Counted from the first letter of the stretch, positions 44,140 through 53,998 are shown. The stretch is 64,000 nucleotides of DNA from Propioniciclava flava (GCF_004126535.1 NZ_PPCV01000005.1:62001-126000), one strand, 5' to 3'. The notes: a model not told the origin generated them from the sequence alone. Numbers and translations are program-made.

Positions 44140-45302
44140 GGCTGGACCACCGTGATCTCTCCCGCCCGAAGACGGAGGTGGATCGTGAGGGTGGGTTGGG
44201 TCGGGTCGTCGATACGGCGCCACGTCTCGCTCAGGTGCATGCCTTCGTGGTCGCGGATGAGGCCGTTGATGTTCCCGGCGTCCACGGTCGAGGTCACCAC
44301 CACGTTCCCGGTGCGCGGGACACGCAGGGTGATCTCTCCAGCCAGCATGTCGTAGGTCACCTCGGAGTCGGCCTCGATGGGGGTGTCGGTGAAGTCGAGT
44401 GTGTGCTCCCCGAGGGACAGATCCGTCAACCCCGAGGTCACCGCAGGTGCTGGCCCCGTGGACACCTGTGCCTTGGCGCCCCAGGCTTGGGAAGCGACGT
44501 CACTCACCAAGAGACTCGCTGTCATGAGTGCAGTGAGGACGGTGACGGTGGCCAACAGCGGGGGGCGTCCGAGCGCGGCACGCGCGGGGCGGGCCGAGTT
44601 CACCAGGGCGATGGCGAGGACTGCGAGTGTGCCGCTCGTCCACGCCAGGACAGGGACCTCTACCCCGAGCATCGTCAGGCCCGTGCACGCGAACCACACC
44701 AGGCCCACACCGATGAGGACGCCGAACCAACTGCGGCGCCCGACCCGCCGGTGCACCGGACTCCCCACCACATCGGCAGGGAGAGAAACGCTGAGGGAGG
44801 ATGCGGTCGCGTCTGGATCCCATTCGGCGGGAAGGCCGGAATCCACATTGGTGAGGCGCTGGTCCCAATCCAACGACAAGCGCTCGAAAGGTGTGCGGGG
44901 TTCGGGGCGCGGTACGGGCGCTGAGGCAGTGCGGCGATAGCCGCTGCCTCGAAGCAAGGTGATGACCAATAGCACCACGATGATCGTGCCGACACCCGAG
45001 CCGGTCAGGATGCTACCGAGGATGAGGCAGGCACCCAGCACGCTCGCCACGAGCGCAAACGGTGACCACGTGCGCGTGAAGGGGAGCCACCGGCGCAAGG
45101 GGACGAGCCCGTCGGTCCTGGAGGGGGTAAGGCCCCACAGGGCGAGATAGCCGAAAACGCCCACGCCGCCAGTGAACAGGGCCAGCAAGACGAAACCGAT
45201 CCGCACCAGTTGCGGATCCAGACCTGCGGAGCGGGCGACCGCTCCAGACACCCCTCCGATCACAGCGCGATCGCGATCGCGCACGAGCGGCTCCAAGGTC
45301 AT
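44136..45302 (-). CDS. PspC domain protein with extracytoplasmic C-terminal domain
   Basis: This 388-residue protein has an N-terminal PspC domain (VRDRDRAVIGGVSGAVAR, FGYLALWGLTP), further helices around residues 75-120 and 190-270, then a C-terminal domain of about 110 residues (LSLGEHTLDFTDTPIEADS, ITLRVPRTGNVVV, HLRLRAGEITVVQP) of the LiaF/adhesin-like beta type. It is divergent from the kinase gene, so it probably belongs to that system as sensor partner or target. Confidence 0.82.
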   Translation of the reverse strand: MTLEPLVRDRDRAVIGGVSGAVARSAGLDPQLVRIGFVLLALFTGGVGVFGYLALWGLTPSRTDGLVPLRRWLPFTRTWSPFALVASVLGACLILGSILTGSGVGTIIVVLLVITLLRGSGYRRTASAPVPRPEPRTPFERLSLDWDQRLTNVDSGLPAEWDPDATASSLSVSLPADVVGSPVHRRVGRRSWFGVLIGVGLVWFACTGLTMLGVEVPVLAWTSGTLAVLAIALVNSARPARAALGRPPLLATVTVLTALMTASLLVSDVASQAWGAKAQVSTGPAPAVTSGLTDLSLGEHTLDFTDTPIEADSEVTYDMLAGEITLRVPRTGNVVVTSTVDAGNINGLIRDHEGMHLSETWRRIDDPTQPTLTIHLRLRAGEITVVQP

Positions 45303-45393
45303 GTCTTCATCCTGCCTGCTGTCAGCGGCGTCGCCGTCAGGGAAGCCCCTCGCACCACCCCGGAGAGCAGGGGAGCGCTGAGGCCTCGTCCCC

Positions 45394-45399
45394 TAGGCT
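45394..45399 (+). promoter_or_regulatory. -10 box of a leaderless kinase transcript
   Basis: TAGGCT lies 7 nt before the kinase ATG, in the 104-bp gap shared with the divergent PspC gene. No ribosome site is seen. Confidence 0.5.
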
Positions 45400-45406
45400 G
45401 GGCAGC

Positions 45407-46678
45407 ATGACCACGCAGGGCGAGCAGGGGGCGACGCCTCCCGTGGCCGCCCCGCGTCGCCTGGTGCGACCCCTGGAGCGGGCGAACGTGGCAGGCGTTG
45501 CCGCGGGACTGGCTGAGCACACAGGTGTATCCGTGTGGGTGATCCGCGGCGTCTTCGTGCTCCTGGGTGCGTGGCAACTGGTCGGTCTCGCGGCCTACCT
45601 GGCGTTGTGGCTGGTGATTCCGCCGGCGACCACCGGCCATGCGGCGCCAGGGGTGGACGCGGCCTCGCGACGGGGGATGCGGCAGGTCACCAACGCCTCG
45701 TCGGGCGTCCGGCGAGACCTGGGGCAACTGGCCGCCTTCGCCTTGGTCTGGGCGGGGCTGTTATGGCTGGTCCAACTGCTCGGGCGGGGCCTGGCGCCGC
45801 AGACCCTGGCCATCGCCTTGCTGTTGGCCACGGGGCTGGGGCTGGTGTGGTGGCAGGCCGACCGCGCGGGAGGAAGCGTGCGCGAAGCCGCGGATGGCCT
45901 GCGCGGCTGGACCCGCTCCCTGGCGCGCCACTGGTCGACGGTTGCTGCACATGGGGTCGCCGCCTGTTGCTTGGCCGGTGCCGTCGCGCTCGTCGTGTTG
46001 GAGGGGCCATCCTCGCCGCCCACGCTCTTGGGCGGGCTCGCGTTGCTCTTGGGCGGGCTTGTCCTGATGGCAGTTCCGTGGGTGCTCCGCGCGCAGCGTG
46101 CCCTCGCCCAGGTCCGTGAGGAGAAACTCCTCTCGGACGCGCGCGCCGACCTGGCCGCCCACCTCCATGACTCGGTGCTGCAGACGCTGGCTCTGATCCA
46201 GCGTCAGGCGGACCACCCGCGCGAGGTCGTCCGGCTCGCCCGCCGTCAAGAGCGTGAGCTTCGCGCATGGCTGTACGGCTCCGACGAGCAGGCGGCCACA
46301 CTGCGGGCCGCACTCCAGGAGGCCGCCTCCGATGTCGAAGATCGTTTCCCGGTCAGCGTGGAGAGCGTGACCGTGGGAGACGATCCTGCGTTGACCCCGG
46401 CGCTAGGGGAACTCGTGAAGGCGGCGCGCGAAGCGATGACCAATGCGGCCAAGCACTCGGGGGCGTCGGTCATCGACGTCTACGCTGAGGTCAACGAGGA
46501 TGTCGTCGAGGTGTTCGTGCGCGATCGCGGACGCGGATTCGACCTCGATAGTGTTCCCGAGGACCGCCACGGTCTGCGAGGCAGCATCGTGGAACGGATG
46601 GGTCGGCACCACGGCACGGCCCGTATCACCTCGGATCCTGACCGTGGCACAGAAGTGAGCTTGGAGATGAAGCGATGA
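45407..46678 (+). CDS. PspC-type sensor histidine kinase
   Basis: This 423-residue kinase begins with a PspC domain (LERANVAGVAAGLAEHTGV, YLALWLVIPP), then three or four more helices to about residue 225. The HisKA_3 motif DLAAHLHDSVLQTLALI follows, and the HATPase domain has AREAMTNAAKHSG, RDRGRGFDLD and GLRGSIVERM. This architecture and the place beside guaA match the actinobacterial MacS-type sensors of envelope stress. It overlaps its regulator by ATGA. Confidence 0.92.
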   Translation: MTTQGEQGATPPVAAPRRLVRPLERANVAGVAAGLAEHTGVSVWVIRGVFVLLGAWQLVGLAAYLALWLVIPPATTGHAAPGVDAASRRGMRQVTNASSGVRRDLGQLAAFALVWAGLLWLVQLLGRGLAPQTLAIALLLATGLGLVWWQADRAGGSVREAADGLRGWTRSLARHWSTVAAHGVAACCLAGAVALVVLEGPSSPPTLLGGLALLLGGLVLMAVPWVLRAQRALAQVREEKLLSDARADLAAHLHDSVLQTLALIQRQADHPREVVRLARRQERELRAWLYGSDEQAATLRAALQEAASDVEDRFPVSVESVTVGDDPALTPALGELVKAAREAMTNAAKHSGASVIDVYAEVNEDVVEVFVRDRGRGFDLDSVPEDRHGLRGSIVERMGRHHGTARITSDPDRGTEVSLEMKR

Positions 46679-47361
46679 GTGATCAGCCCACCGACGCGCC
46701 CGACGCGCCGGAATCGTCCCACCGGCAGCGCCGGGTGGTGGTCGTCGACGATCATGCGATGTTCCGCAGCGGGGTCAAGCATGACATCGGCCCCTATGTG
46801 ACGATCGTGGGGGAGGGTGAGGACGTTGCGAGCGCCGTTGCTGCCATCACCCGAAGCACTCCCGATGTTGTCCTGCTCGACGTTCACCTGCCCGGGGGTG
46901 GGGGCATGGAAGTCATCAAGCAGGTGCATGCCACCCAGCCCGACGTGAAGTTCTTGGCTGTGTCGGTTTCGGATGCGGCTGAAGACGTCATCGGTGTGAT
47001 CCGTGCGGGGGCTCGTGGCTACGTCACGAAGTCCATTTCGGCGCCCGAACTTGTCGAGGCCATTGGCCGTGTCGCCGACGGCGATGCCGTCTTCAGCCCG
47101 CGGCTGGCCGGTTTCGTTCTGGACGCCTTCTCGGGGGCTATCGACATCGCGTCGATCGATGAGGACCTCGACCGGCTGAGCCAGCGCGAACGCGAGGTCT
47201 TGCGCCTCATCGCTCGCGGCTACGCCTACAAGGAGGTGGCCAAGGAGTTGTTCATCTCCATCAAGACGGTGGAAACGCACGTCAGCAGCGTGCTGCGCAA
47301 GCTCCAGCTCTCCAACCGACACCAACTCACCCGGTGGGCGACCGACCGCAAACTGGTGTGA
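46675..47361 (+). CDS. LuxR-family response regulator of the PspC kinase
   Basis: This 228-residue regulator has a receiver domain with D25/D26, phosphoacceptor D69 (VVLLDVHLPGG) and a conserved Lys (GYVTKSI), then a LuxR helix-turn-helix (LSQREREVLRLIARGYAYKEVA, ISIKTVETHVSSVLRKL). The first 20 residues are disordered. It is coupled to the kinase and probably controls the divergent PspC operon. A strong hairpin follows. Confidence 0.93.
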   Translation: MSDQPTDAPDAPESSHRQRRVVVVDDHAMFRSGVKHDIGPYVTIVGEGEDVASAVAAITRSTPDVVLLDVHLPGGGGMEVIKQVHATQPDVKFLAVSVSDAAEDVIGVIRAGARGYVTKSISAPELVEAIGRVADGDAVFSPRLAGFVLDAFSGAIDIASIDEDLDRLSQREREVLRLIARGYAYKEVAKELFISIKTVETHVSSVLRKLQLSNRHQLTRWATDRKLV

Positions 47362-47372
47362 TCGTGACACAG

Positions 47373-47410
47373 CGAAGCCCGGCCCCCGCTCAGGCGCGGG
47401 CCGGGCTTCG
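47373..47410. terminator. Bidirectional terminator hairpin
   Basis: A perfect 13-bp stem (CGAAGCCCGGCCC and its complement) with a 12-nt loop lies between the convergent regulator and GlsB genes. Confidence 0.75.
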
Positions 47411-47420
47411 TCGTTGAGGG

Positions 47421-47684
47421 TTAGGAGCGACGCTTGGCCACAAAACCCCACACGGCCAAGACGATCAAGGCGCCGATGATGGAGGTGATCAGCCCCTGGA
47501 AGGAGAAGATCGAGTTGTAGCTGACGCCCAAGAGCGCGCCGCCGAGGAAGCCGCCCACGAGGGCGCCCAGGATTCCCAGCACCATGGTGGCCAGCCAGCC
47601 GCCACCCTGTTCGCCGGGCATGATGGCCTTGGCGATCGCGCCGCCCAGAAGGCCGATGACGATGTAAGCGATGATTGTTCCCAT
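47421..47684 (-). CDS. GlsB/YeaQ/YmgE family membrane protein
   Basis: This 87-residue transglycosylase-associated protein (YeaQ family) has three helices and the signature GLLGGAIAKAIMPGEQGGGW, then LGILGALVGGFLGG and VLAVWGFVAKRR. The start MGTIIAYIV fits the family; an ATG four codons earlier is possible. Such small proteins are often stress-induced; their biochemical role is unknown. Confidence 0.88.
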   Translation of the reverse strand: MGTIIAYIVIGLLGGAIAKAIMPGEQGGGWLATMVLGILGALVGGFLGGALLGVSYNSIFSFQGLITSIIGALIVLAVWGFVAKRRS

Positions 47685-47702
47685 GTGCCCGATCATAGGA
47701 GC

Positions 47703-47719
47703 GCGGGCCTTTGGCCCGC
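47703..47719. terminator. Hairpin between cls and the GlsB gene
   Basis: GCGGGCC-TTT-GGCCCGC lies in the 172-bp gap after cls (both genes read leftward). It could end the cls transcript or sit in the GlsB promoter region. I see nothing else in this gap. Confidence 0.45.
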
Positions 47720-47856
47720 TAGCCACGTAGCGGGAGTGGGGGGACTAATCAGTGGCCTGTCCGCCAAGACCAGGGAGAAACCGGGGGTTGCCCCGCAGCG
47801 TCGGCGGGCCCAGCCGCGCAGGGCGAAAGCCGTGACGCGAGGCTGAACGCTCCCCG

Positions 47857-49086
47857 TCACAGAATGTGACGCAGCGGAGACAAGATCGCCTCGCTCAGCT
47901 TCATCGCCAGCGAGCGCGACTGCCACTGTTGCAGCGTCAACTCGACGCAATTGGAGGCGTCCATCAAGAAGATGCCCTCCATCTCACGGGCCACATCGGC
48001 GTCGAGAACCTCGGCGTTGATCTCGTAGTTGCCCGTCAGGCTCAACCGATCCAGGTTCGCAGTACCGATGGTGGACCATTGGCCGTCCGCGGTGGCGGTC
48101 TTGGCGTGGACCATGGCGTCCTTGTAGAGGAAGAGCCGCACCCCGCGGCGCAGGAACGTCGCATAGAAGCCGCGCGAGAGCCAGTCGGCCACGATGTGGT
48201 TCGACTCGGCCGGCACGATGATGCGGACGTCGACGCCGCGGTCGGCCGCCTCCAGCAGCGCGAAGATCAGATCGTCATCGGGGATCAGGTATGCGTGCGT
48301 CAGCCAGATGCGCTCCTGAGCGCGATCGATCGCCTCAAGATAGGTGTAGCGGATCGGATAGACCCCAATGCTGGGGACGTTGCGCGTGACGCGCACCGGG
48401 GACTCCCAAGGCCGGTTGGTGGGCTGAGGCAGGGCGCGCTGGCCCCGCCTGGCCATGTTCCAGTAGTCCACGAAAGCGTTGGCAACATCCAGTGCCGCCG
48501 TGCCTCGGATACGCAGGTGGGTGTCGCGCCAGCGCGTCGCATACAGCGAGCCGATGTTGTATCCCCCCACGAAGGCGGTGATGCCATCGACCACGAGGAG
48601 CTTGCGATGGTTGAGACCTGGGCTGCGGAAAGAGAGCGGGCCACGCGCCCCCGTCCAGGGCCAATGCCGCAACACGTGGATGCGCGGATCGAACCGGAAG
48701 AACGTCTGAGGCACGACCAGGTTGGCGAACACGTCATAGACCACATGCACCTGCACCCCACGCTCTGCCGCGTCGGCGAGGGCCTGCTTGAAACGGCGTC
48801 CGACCCGGTCGCCCTTCCAGATGTAGGTCTCCAAGAAGATGGTGTGCTGGGCCGCGTCGATCGTCGCGATCATGTCGTCGAACAGATCCCGGCCCCGCGT
48901 GTAGACCGTCAGCTCGTCCTCGCCCGCCCACAGGGGGGCAGGCCGCTTGCTGGGGAACTTCACGTGCCCGCGCTGTCGTTTGCGGCGGCGATCCACGACC
49001 ATCAGCGCGCCGATCGTTGCCACCTGCGCCAGGGCTAGGGCGCCCGCGCCGACCTTCACGGCGGTCTGCACCCGTCCCCACACCAT
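47857..49086 (-). CDS. Cardiolipin synthase-like phospholipase D family protein
   Basis: This 409-residue protein has an N-terminal membrane helix (VGAGALALAQVATIGALMVV) and two PLD motifs, NHRKLLVVDG near residue 160 and VHAKTATADG near residue 325, each H-x-K-x4-D. This is the bacterial ClsA/B layout, which joins phosphatidyl groups to make cardiolipin. Other phosphatidyl transfers are possible. A TACAGT box lies 6 nt before the ATG. Confidence 0.9.
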   Translation of the reverse strand: MVWGRVQTAVKVGAGALALAQVATIGALMVVDRRRKRQRGHVKFPSKRPAPLWAGEDELTVYTRGRDLFDDMIATIDAAQHTIFLETYIWKGDRVGRRFKQALADAAERGVQVHVVYDVFANLVVPQTFFRFDPRIHVLRHWPWTGARGPLSFRSPGLNHRKLLVVDGITAFVGGYNIGSLYATRWRDTHLRIRGTAALDVANAFVDYWNMARRGQRALPQPTNRPWESPVRVTRNVPSIGVYPIRYTYLEAIDRAQERIWLTHAYLIPDDDLIFALLEAADRGVDVRIIVPAESNHIVADWLSRGFYATFLRRGVRLFLYKDAMVHAKTATADGQWSTIGTANLDRLSLTGNYEINAEVLDADVAREMEGIFLMDASNCVELTLQQWQSRSLAMKLSEAILSPLRHIL

Positions 49087-49092
49087 GACGCC

Positions 49093-49098
49093 ACTGTA
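49093..49098 (-). promoter_or_regulatory. -10 box of a leaderless cls transcript
   Basis: On the minus strand TACAGT lies 6 nt before the cls ATG, and no ribosome site is present. Confidence 0.5.
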
Positions 49099-49150
49099 GG
49101 GGATGGGGTGTCACGGGGGGCTGGGCCAGCAGACAATGAGGCGGGGAGGG

Positions 49151-49156
49151 TAACCT
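49151..49156 (+). promoter_or_regulatory. -10 box of a near-leaderless pcrA transcript
   Basis: TAACCT lies 9 nt before the pcrA ATG; the sequence between has no purine-rich ribosome site. Confidence 0.45.
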
Positions 49157-49165
49157 TGGGCGGTC

Positions 49166-51622
49166 ATGACTGAGCTGCCCAACCTGTTCACGTTCGATGC
49201 ACAACCCCCGCGTCACACGCCCGTACCGACCGCTGCCCAGGAGGGGGAGCGGCCGCGCCGCAGCGAAGGCTCCGCTCGTCGAGCGAGCCCCGAGGAACTA
49301 CTCGAAGGGCTCAACCCGCCCCAGCGCGAGGCCGTCCAACACGAGGGGGCGCCGCTGCTGGTGGTCGCGGGGGCCGGCTCGGGCAAAACGCGGGTCCTGA
49401 CGCGTCGCATCGCGTGGCTCATCGGTCAGCGTGGCGTCCACCCGGGATCGATCCTGGCCATCACGTTCACCAACAAGGCCGCGGCCGAAATGCGGCACCG
49501 GGTCGAGGAACTCGTCGGGAACCGGGCGCGGCTGATGTGGGTCTCCACCTTCCACTCGGCCTGTGCACGCATCCTGCGCACCGACATCGACCGGTTCGGC
49601 CTGTCCAAGACGTTCTCGATCTACGACGACACCGATTCCAAACGCCTCATGTCGCTGGTCCACCGCGACCTGGGTCTGGATTCGAAGCGCTACCCAGTGC
49701 GGGCCGTGATGAACGCGGTTTCAGACTGGAAGAACGATTTGGTCGACTACGAGACGGCTGCCCGCGAGGCCGCCGGGGTGGACGCGGTTCACGCTGAGGC
49801 GTATGCCGAATACCAGCGCCGCCTGGTGGCCGCGAACGCGCTGGACTTCGACGACCTCATCATGACCACGGTGCACCTCCTGCAGGCGTTCCCCGACATC
49901 CGGGAAAAGTACCGGCGGCGCTTCCGCCAAGTGCTGGTGGACGAGTACCAAGACACCAACCACGCCCAATACGCCCTCATCCGAGAACTCTGCGGAGATG
50001 GCCCACGCGAAGAGGGCCAGGTTGAGCCACCGGAGCTGATGGTGGTCGGCGACTCCGACCAGTCCATCTACGCGTTCCGTGGGGCGACGATCCGCAACAT
50101 TCTCGACTTCGAGGCCGACTTCCCCGGCGCGGCGACCATTCTTCTGGAGCAGAACTACCGCTCCACCCAGACCATCCTGACCGCGGCCAACGCCGTCATC
50201 GAGCGCAACGAGGGGCGTCCGGCGAAGCGGCTATGGTCGGACGCGGGCGACGGCGAACTCATCGTCGGTTACGTGGCCGACACCGAGCACGAGGAAGCCC
50301 AGTTCGTCGCCTCGGAGATCGACCGGTTGGTGGACGCAGGAATGCGGTACTCCGACATGGCGGTCTTCTACCGCACCAACGCGCAGTCGCGAGCGTTCGA
50401 AGACGTGTTCATCCGCGTGGGCCTGCCCTACAAGGTGGTGGGCGGCGTCCGATTCTACGAGCGCAAGGAGATCCGTGACGCGATCGCCTACCTCCGCGCG
50501 ATCGCCAACCCAGCCGACGATGTCAGCGTCCGGCGCATCCTCAACGTTCCCAAGCGTGGCATCGGCGATCGCGCCGAGTCGCTGGTGGACTCCTTCGCGG
50601 CCGCCGAACGTATCCCCTTCGGTGCCGCGCTGGATCGCATCGACGAGATCGCCGGCCTGGCACCCCGATCAGCCAAGCAACTGCGGGCCTTCGCCACGAT
50701 GATGGCCGGGCACCGGGAGATGGTGGCGGAGGGGGTGAGCGCGGACCAGGTGCTCGCCTCGATCCTCAACGAATCGGGCTACCTCGATGAGTTGACCGAC
50801 TCAAAGGATCCGCAGGACCAGACGCGCCTGGAAAACCTCATCGAGTTCGTCAGCGTCGCCGGTGAGTTCGTGGCCGCCGCGCACACCGAGGACATCGAAC
50901 CCGGAACGTCAGGCCTGTTGCCCCCGGAGGAAAACCTCGATGAGGAGGCTGACGGCAGTGCTTTGGCGTCCGGGCTCCCCGAACCTGATGACTCGCTGGC
51001 TGCCTTCCTGGAGCGCATCGCGCTGGTCGCCGACTCCGATCAAATCCCCGAAGCCGACCAGGAGGATCGCGGGGTGGTGACGCTGATGACGCTCCACACC
51101 GCCAAAGGTCTGGAGTTCCCCGTCGTGTTCCTCACGGGGTTCGAAGACGGCATCTTCCCGCACATGCGCGCCATGACCGATCCGGCGGAACTCTCCGAAG
51201 AGCGACGGCTCGCCTACGTGGGCATTACGCGGGCCCGCGAACGCTTGTACCTCACCCGCGCGACCGTTCGCGTCATGTGGGGACAACCGCAATACAACCC
51301 GGAGAGCCGATTCGTGGGGGAGATTCCCACGCGCCTGCTGGACTGGCGCCGCGTCGGGACGCGCGTGGATTCTTGGTCCAGCCAAGCTCGTCGGCGGACG
51401 GATCAAGCGTGGAAGTCGACCGTCGGGTTCGGGTCGTCAACGCCCGCGCCGAAGGTGGTCGCCGCGCTCAGTGTGGGGGATCGCGTGCTGCACACCACCT
51501 TCGGGATGGGCACGGTCACCGAAACAGCCGGGGCGGGGGACAACCTGAAGGTCGTCGTCGATTTCGGGTCGGCCGGGACCAAGAAGCTCTCGGTCAAGCA
51601 CGCACCGATGGAGAAGCTGTAG
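49166..51622 (+). CDS. pcrA: ATP-dependent DNA helicase PcrA/UvrD
   Basis: This 818-residue SF1A helicase has a disordered 45-residue head, LNPPQREAVQHEGAPLLVVAGAGSGKT (Q motif and Walker A), DEYQDTN (Walker B), VVGDSDQSIYAFRGA, QNYRSTQ, VTLMTLHTAKGLEFPVVFLTG and EERRLAYVGITRARERL. The C-terminal tail (FGMGTVTE, VDFGSAGTKKLSV) is the PcrA Tudor-like RNA-polymerase-binding domain. It unwinds DNA 3' to 5' in repair and replication restart. It converges with the M23 gene, with a 1-bp gap. Confidence 0.96.
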   Translation: MTELPNLFTFDAQPPRHTPVPTAAQEGERPRRSEGSARRASPEELLEGLNPPQREAVQHEGAPLLVVAGAGSGKTRVLTRRIAWLIGQRGVHPGSILAITFTNKAAAEMRHRVEELVGNRARLMWVSTFHSACARILRTDIDRFGLSKTFSIYDDTDSKRLMSLVHRDLGLDSKRYPVRAVMNAVSDWKNDLVDYETAAREAAGVDAVHAEAYAEYQRRLVAANALDFDDLIMTTVHLLQAFPDIREKYRRRFRQVLVDEYQDTNHAQYALIRELCGDGPREEGQVEPPELMVVGDSDQSIYAFRGATIRNILDFEADFPGAATILLEQNYRSTQTILTAANAVIERNEGRPAKRLWSDAGDGELIVGYVADTEHEEAQFVASEIDRLVDAGMRYSDMAVFYRTNAQSRAFEDVFIRVGLPYKVVGGVRFYERKEIRDAIAYLRAIANPADDVSVRRILNVPKRGIGDRAESLVDSFAAAERIPFGAALDRIDEIAGLAPRSAKQLRAFATMMAGHREMVAEGVSADQVLASILNESGYLDELTDSKDPQDQTRLENLIEFVSVAGEFVAAAHTEDIEPGTSGLLPPEENLDEEADGSALASGLPEPDDSLAAFLERIALVADSDQIPEADQEDRGVVTLMTLHTAKGLEFPVVFLTGFEDGIFPHMRAMTDPAELSEERRLAYVGITRARERLYLTRATVRVMWGQPQYNPESRFVGEIPTRLLDWRRVGTRVDSWSSQARRRTDQAWKSTVGFGSSTPAPKVVAALSVGDRVLHTTFGMGTVTETAGAGDNLKVVVDFGSAGTKKLSVKHAPMEKL

Positions 51623-51623
51623 G

Positions 51624-52508
51624 TCAGCGGCCCTTCGCGAGCCATGGGGCGGGATCGACGTTCTCGCCATTGTCGTACACCGAGAAGTGCAGGTGGGGGG
51701 CGGTGGAAAGGCCGGTGCTCCCGACGGTTCCGATGCGCTGGCCCTTCTTGACCTTCTGGCCAACCGCCACGTCGATCGAGTTCATGTGCAGGTAGGTGGT
51801 CTCGAGATTGGTGCCGTCCAGCACGCCGTGATCGATACGCACGTTGTTGCCCGAACCGCCGTTGTAGCCGCTCGCCGCCTTGGTGACGACACCGTCGGCC
51901 ACGGCATAGATCGGAGCCCCCGTGTTGCCGCCGATGTCGGCACCACCGTGCAAGCGCATGTAGTGCAGGATCGGGTGCATCCGCATGCCCCACGGCGAAA
52001 CGATGCTGCCCTCGGTGGGCCAGAAAAAGACCTGCGACTTGATGCGGACGTTCTCCGCATCGATCTTGGTCGTCGTGCTGCTCAGAGACTGGCTGCGGAC
52101 CTGCGCTGCCGCCTCGGTCTGCGTCTTGGCGACCTTCTCGCCGACCAACTCCATCGAGGTGGCCCGCTCAGCAACGGCGGAGGCCGTGTCGTCTCGTACC
52201 GCGCTGCGGTCAACACTCGATTCGCGTGCCTCGAAGGCGTCCAGGGTGCCCGCGCGGTCGGCGTTTCGCACCGAGGCCCCGTCCGTCGTCGTGGTCGCGT
52301 TGTTGGCGGCGATGGCGCTCGTAGCGACCCCCGGCGTCACGATGGCCAGCAAGCCGACGACGCTCGCCGCGCCGACGGCGATGCCGCCGCGCAGGAAGCG
52401 ATTCGGTGCCGCTTTGCGGCGGGGGAGGGAAGCGTTGTCGAGGAAGGCTGCGTCGGGATCTTCGACGGCGCAACGCGGCTGATAAGGGCCGGGGAGCGAT
52501 CGTGCCAC
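51624..52508 (-). CDS. M23 family metallopeptidase
   Basis: This 294-residue protein has a 40-residue cytoplasmic head, one membrane helix or signal (GIAVGAASVVGLLAIVTP), a linker with heptad-like Ala/Glu/Gln content (residues 85-165), and a LytM/M23 domain. The zinc ligands are His and Asp in RLHGGADIGG and His in HLHF, with GSGNNVRIDHG between. It probably cuts peptidoglycan cross-bridges or activates a hydrolase. The GTG at 52508 sits 8 nt after AGGAAAGG; longer starts lie before this site. Confidence 0.88.
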   Translation of the reverse strand: MARSLPGPYQPRCAVEDPDAAFLDNASLPRRKAAPNRFLRGGIAVGAASVVGLLAIVTPGVATSAIAANNATTTTDGASVRNADRAGTLDAFEARESSVDRSAVRDDTASAVAERATSMELVGEKVAKTQTEAAAQVRSQSLSSTTTKIDAENVRIKSQVFFWPTEGSIVSPWGMRMHPILHYMRLHGGADIGGNTGAPIYAVADGVVTKAASGYNGGSGNNVRIDHGVLDGTNLETTYLHMNSIDVAVGQKVKKGQRIGTVGSTGLSTAPHLHFSVYDNGENVDPAPWLAKGR

Positions 52509-52810
52509 GCGTGGTGCCTTTCCTGAGGATTTCGACGTTCCCCTGCGGGGGACATGCCCGCGGGACAACACACACCAAGGTAGCAGTTCTTGAAGGTTTC
52601 TCAGAAATCCTCTCAGGCGTTGCCTGGGGTTGTTCCCAGCACATCACCGTGGGATCGGGCAGGCCGTCCTCCGGGGAGGGGCGCGGCGGCAGCGGCATCC
52701 GGCCCTACGTCTGGCAAACCGGGCCCGGTCGGGCCGTTGGCCGCGCGGCGTAGGACCGGTAACCTCCGAACGTGCCGCAATGACGCCGCACGCTGTCAAG
52801 GACGGAGAGC
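52509..52810. other. Divergent control region of the M23 gene and sucC
   Basis: These 302 bp hold no convincing gene. On the right are the sucC ribosome site GGAGAG and a possible -10 box TAACCT at 52762-52767. The 12-bp palindrome ACCGGGCCCGGT (52718-52729) could be an operator. On the left, for the M23 gene, there is the AGGAAAGG ribosome site and a GC-rich repeat around 52540-52564. No riboswitch class was recognised. Confidence 0.5.
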
Positions 52811-53995
52811 ATGGATCTTTACGAATACCAGGCGCGCGACCTGTTTGAGGCGCATGGGGTGCCCGTGCTCGGCGGCATCGTCGCTCGAACGCCCGCTGAA
52901 GCCAGCGCTGCTGCGCACGAGTTGGGCGGCGGTCTCGTCGTGGTCAAAGCCCAGGTCAAAGTGGGAGGACGAGGCAAGGCCGGTGGGGTCAAGCTGGCCC
53001 GAACCCCACAAGAAGCGGCTGATGCAGCCAGCCAGATCCTCGGCATGGACATCAAAGGTCACACCGTCGAGGCGGTGATGGTGGCCCAGGGTGCCGACAT
53101 CGAGCAGGAGTTCTACTTCTCGATGCTGCTCGATCGCGCCCAGCGCACCTACCTGGCGCTGTGCAGCGTCGAGGGAGGCATGGAGATCGAACAACTGGCC
53201 GAGGAGCGCCCTGAAGTGCTGGTGCGTCGCACGCTCGATCCGCGCACCGGCCTCGATGCGGAGGCTGCCGCGGCCATTGTCGCCGAGGCCGGGTTCCCGG
53301 AGGACATCGCCGACGAGGTCGCTGGAGTGCTCGTCCTGCTGGGTGGTGTCTACGCCGCCGAGGATGCCACCTTGGTCGAGGTGAACCCCCTCGTGAAGAC
53401 TCGGCAGGGGCGCATCGTTGCCCTGGACGGCAAAGTCTCCTTGGACGAGAACGCCGACTTCCGACACCCCTCGTGGGGGGCGCTGCGCGATGACAGCAAG
53501 GCCGACCCGCTCGAACTGCGTGCCCGCGCCAAAGGCCTCAACTACGTCAAACTCGATGGCCAGGTCGGGATCATCGGCAATGGTGCGGGTCTGGTGATGA
53601 GCACCCTCGACGTCGTCGCCTACGCGGGCGAGGACGTCCCTGGGCGTCCGCGTCCGGCGAACTTCCTCGACATTGGGGGCGGCGCCTCGGCGCAGGTGAT
53701 GGCCGACGGCCTCGACATCATCTTGTCCGACCCGCAGGTCAGCGTCGTGTTCGTCAACGTCTTCGGTGGGATCACCGCCTGCTCCGAGGTCGCCAAGGGC
53801 ATCCGCGAGGCGCTCACCCAATTGGGCAACCGGGCGTCCAAGCCCATCGTGGTGCGCCTGGACGGCAACGCCGTCGATGTCGGACGCGCGATCCTGGCGG
53901 AGTATGCGCACCCACTCGTGACGCAGGTGGCGACCATGGACGAAGCGGCCGCTGCGGCCGCGCAGTTGGCCAGTGCGGCCATGGAAGGAAAGTGA
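52811..53995 (+). CDS. sucC: Succinyl-CoA synthetase beta subunit
   Basis: This 394-residue ATP-grasp subunit of the citric-acid-cycle enzyme begins [19 protein letters not shown] and contains [30 protein letters not shown] (metal-binding Asn/Glu) and [14 protein letters not shown]. It binds the nucleotide and, with SucD, makes ATP or GTP from succinyl-CoA. sucD follows 3 bp after its stop. Confidence 0.97.
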   Translation: MDLYEYQARDLFEAHGVPVLGGIVARTPAEASAAAHELGGGLVVVKAQVKVGGRGKAGGVKLARTPQEAADAASQILGMDIKGHTVEAVMVAQGADIEQEFYFSMLLDRAQRTYLALCSVEGGMEIEQLAEERPEVLVRRTLDPRTGLDAEAAAAIVAEAGFPEDIADEVAGVLVLLGGVYAAEDATLVEVNPLVKTRQGRIVALDGKVSLDENADFRHPSWGALRDDSKADPLELRARAKGLNYVKLDGQVGIIGNGAGLVMSTLDVVAYAGEDVPGRPRPANFLDIGGGASAQVMADGLDIILSDPQVSVVFVNVFGGITACSEVAKGIREALTQLGNRASKPIVVRLDGNAVDVGRAILAEYAHPLVTQVATMDEAAAAAAQLASAAMEGK

Positions 53996-53998
53996 GTC

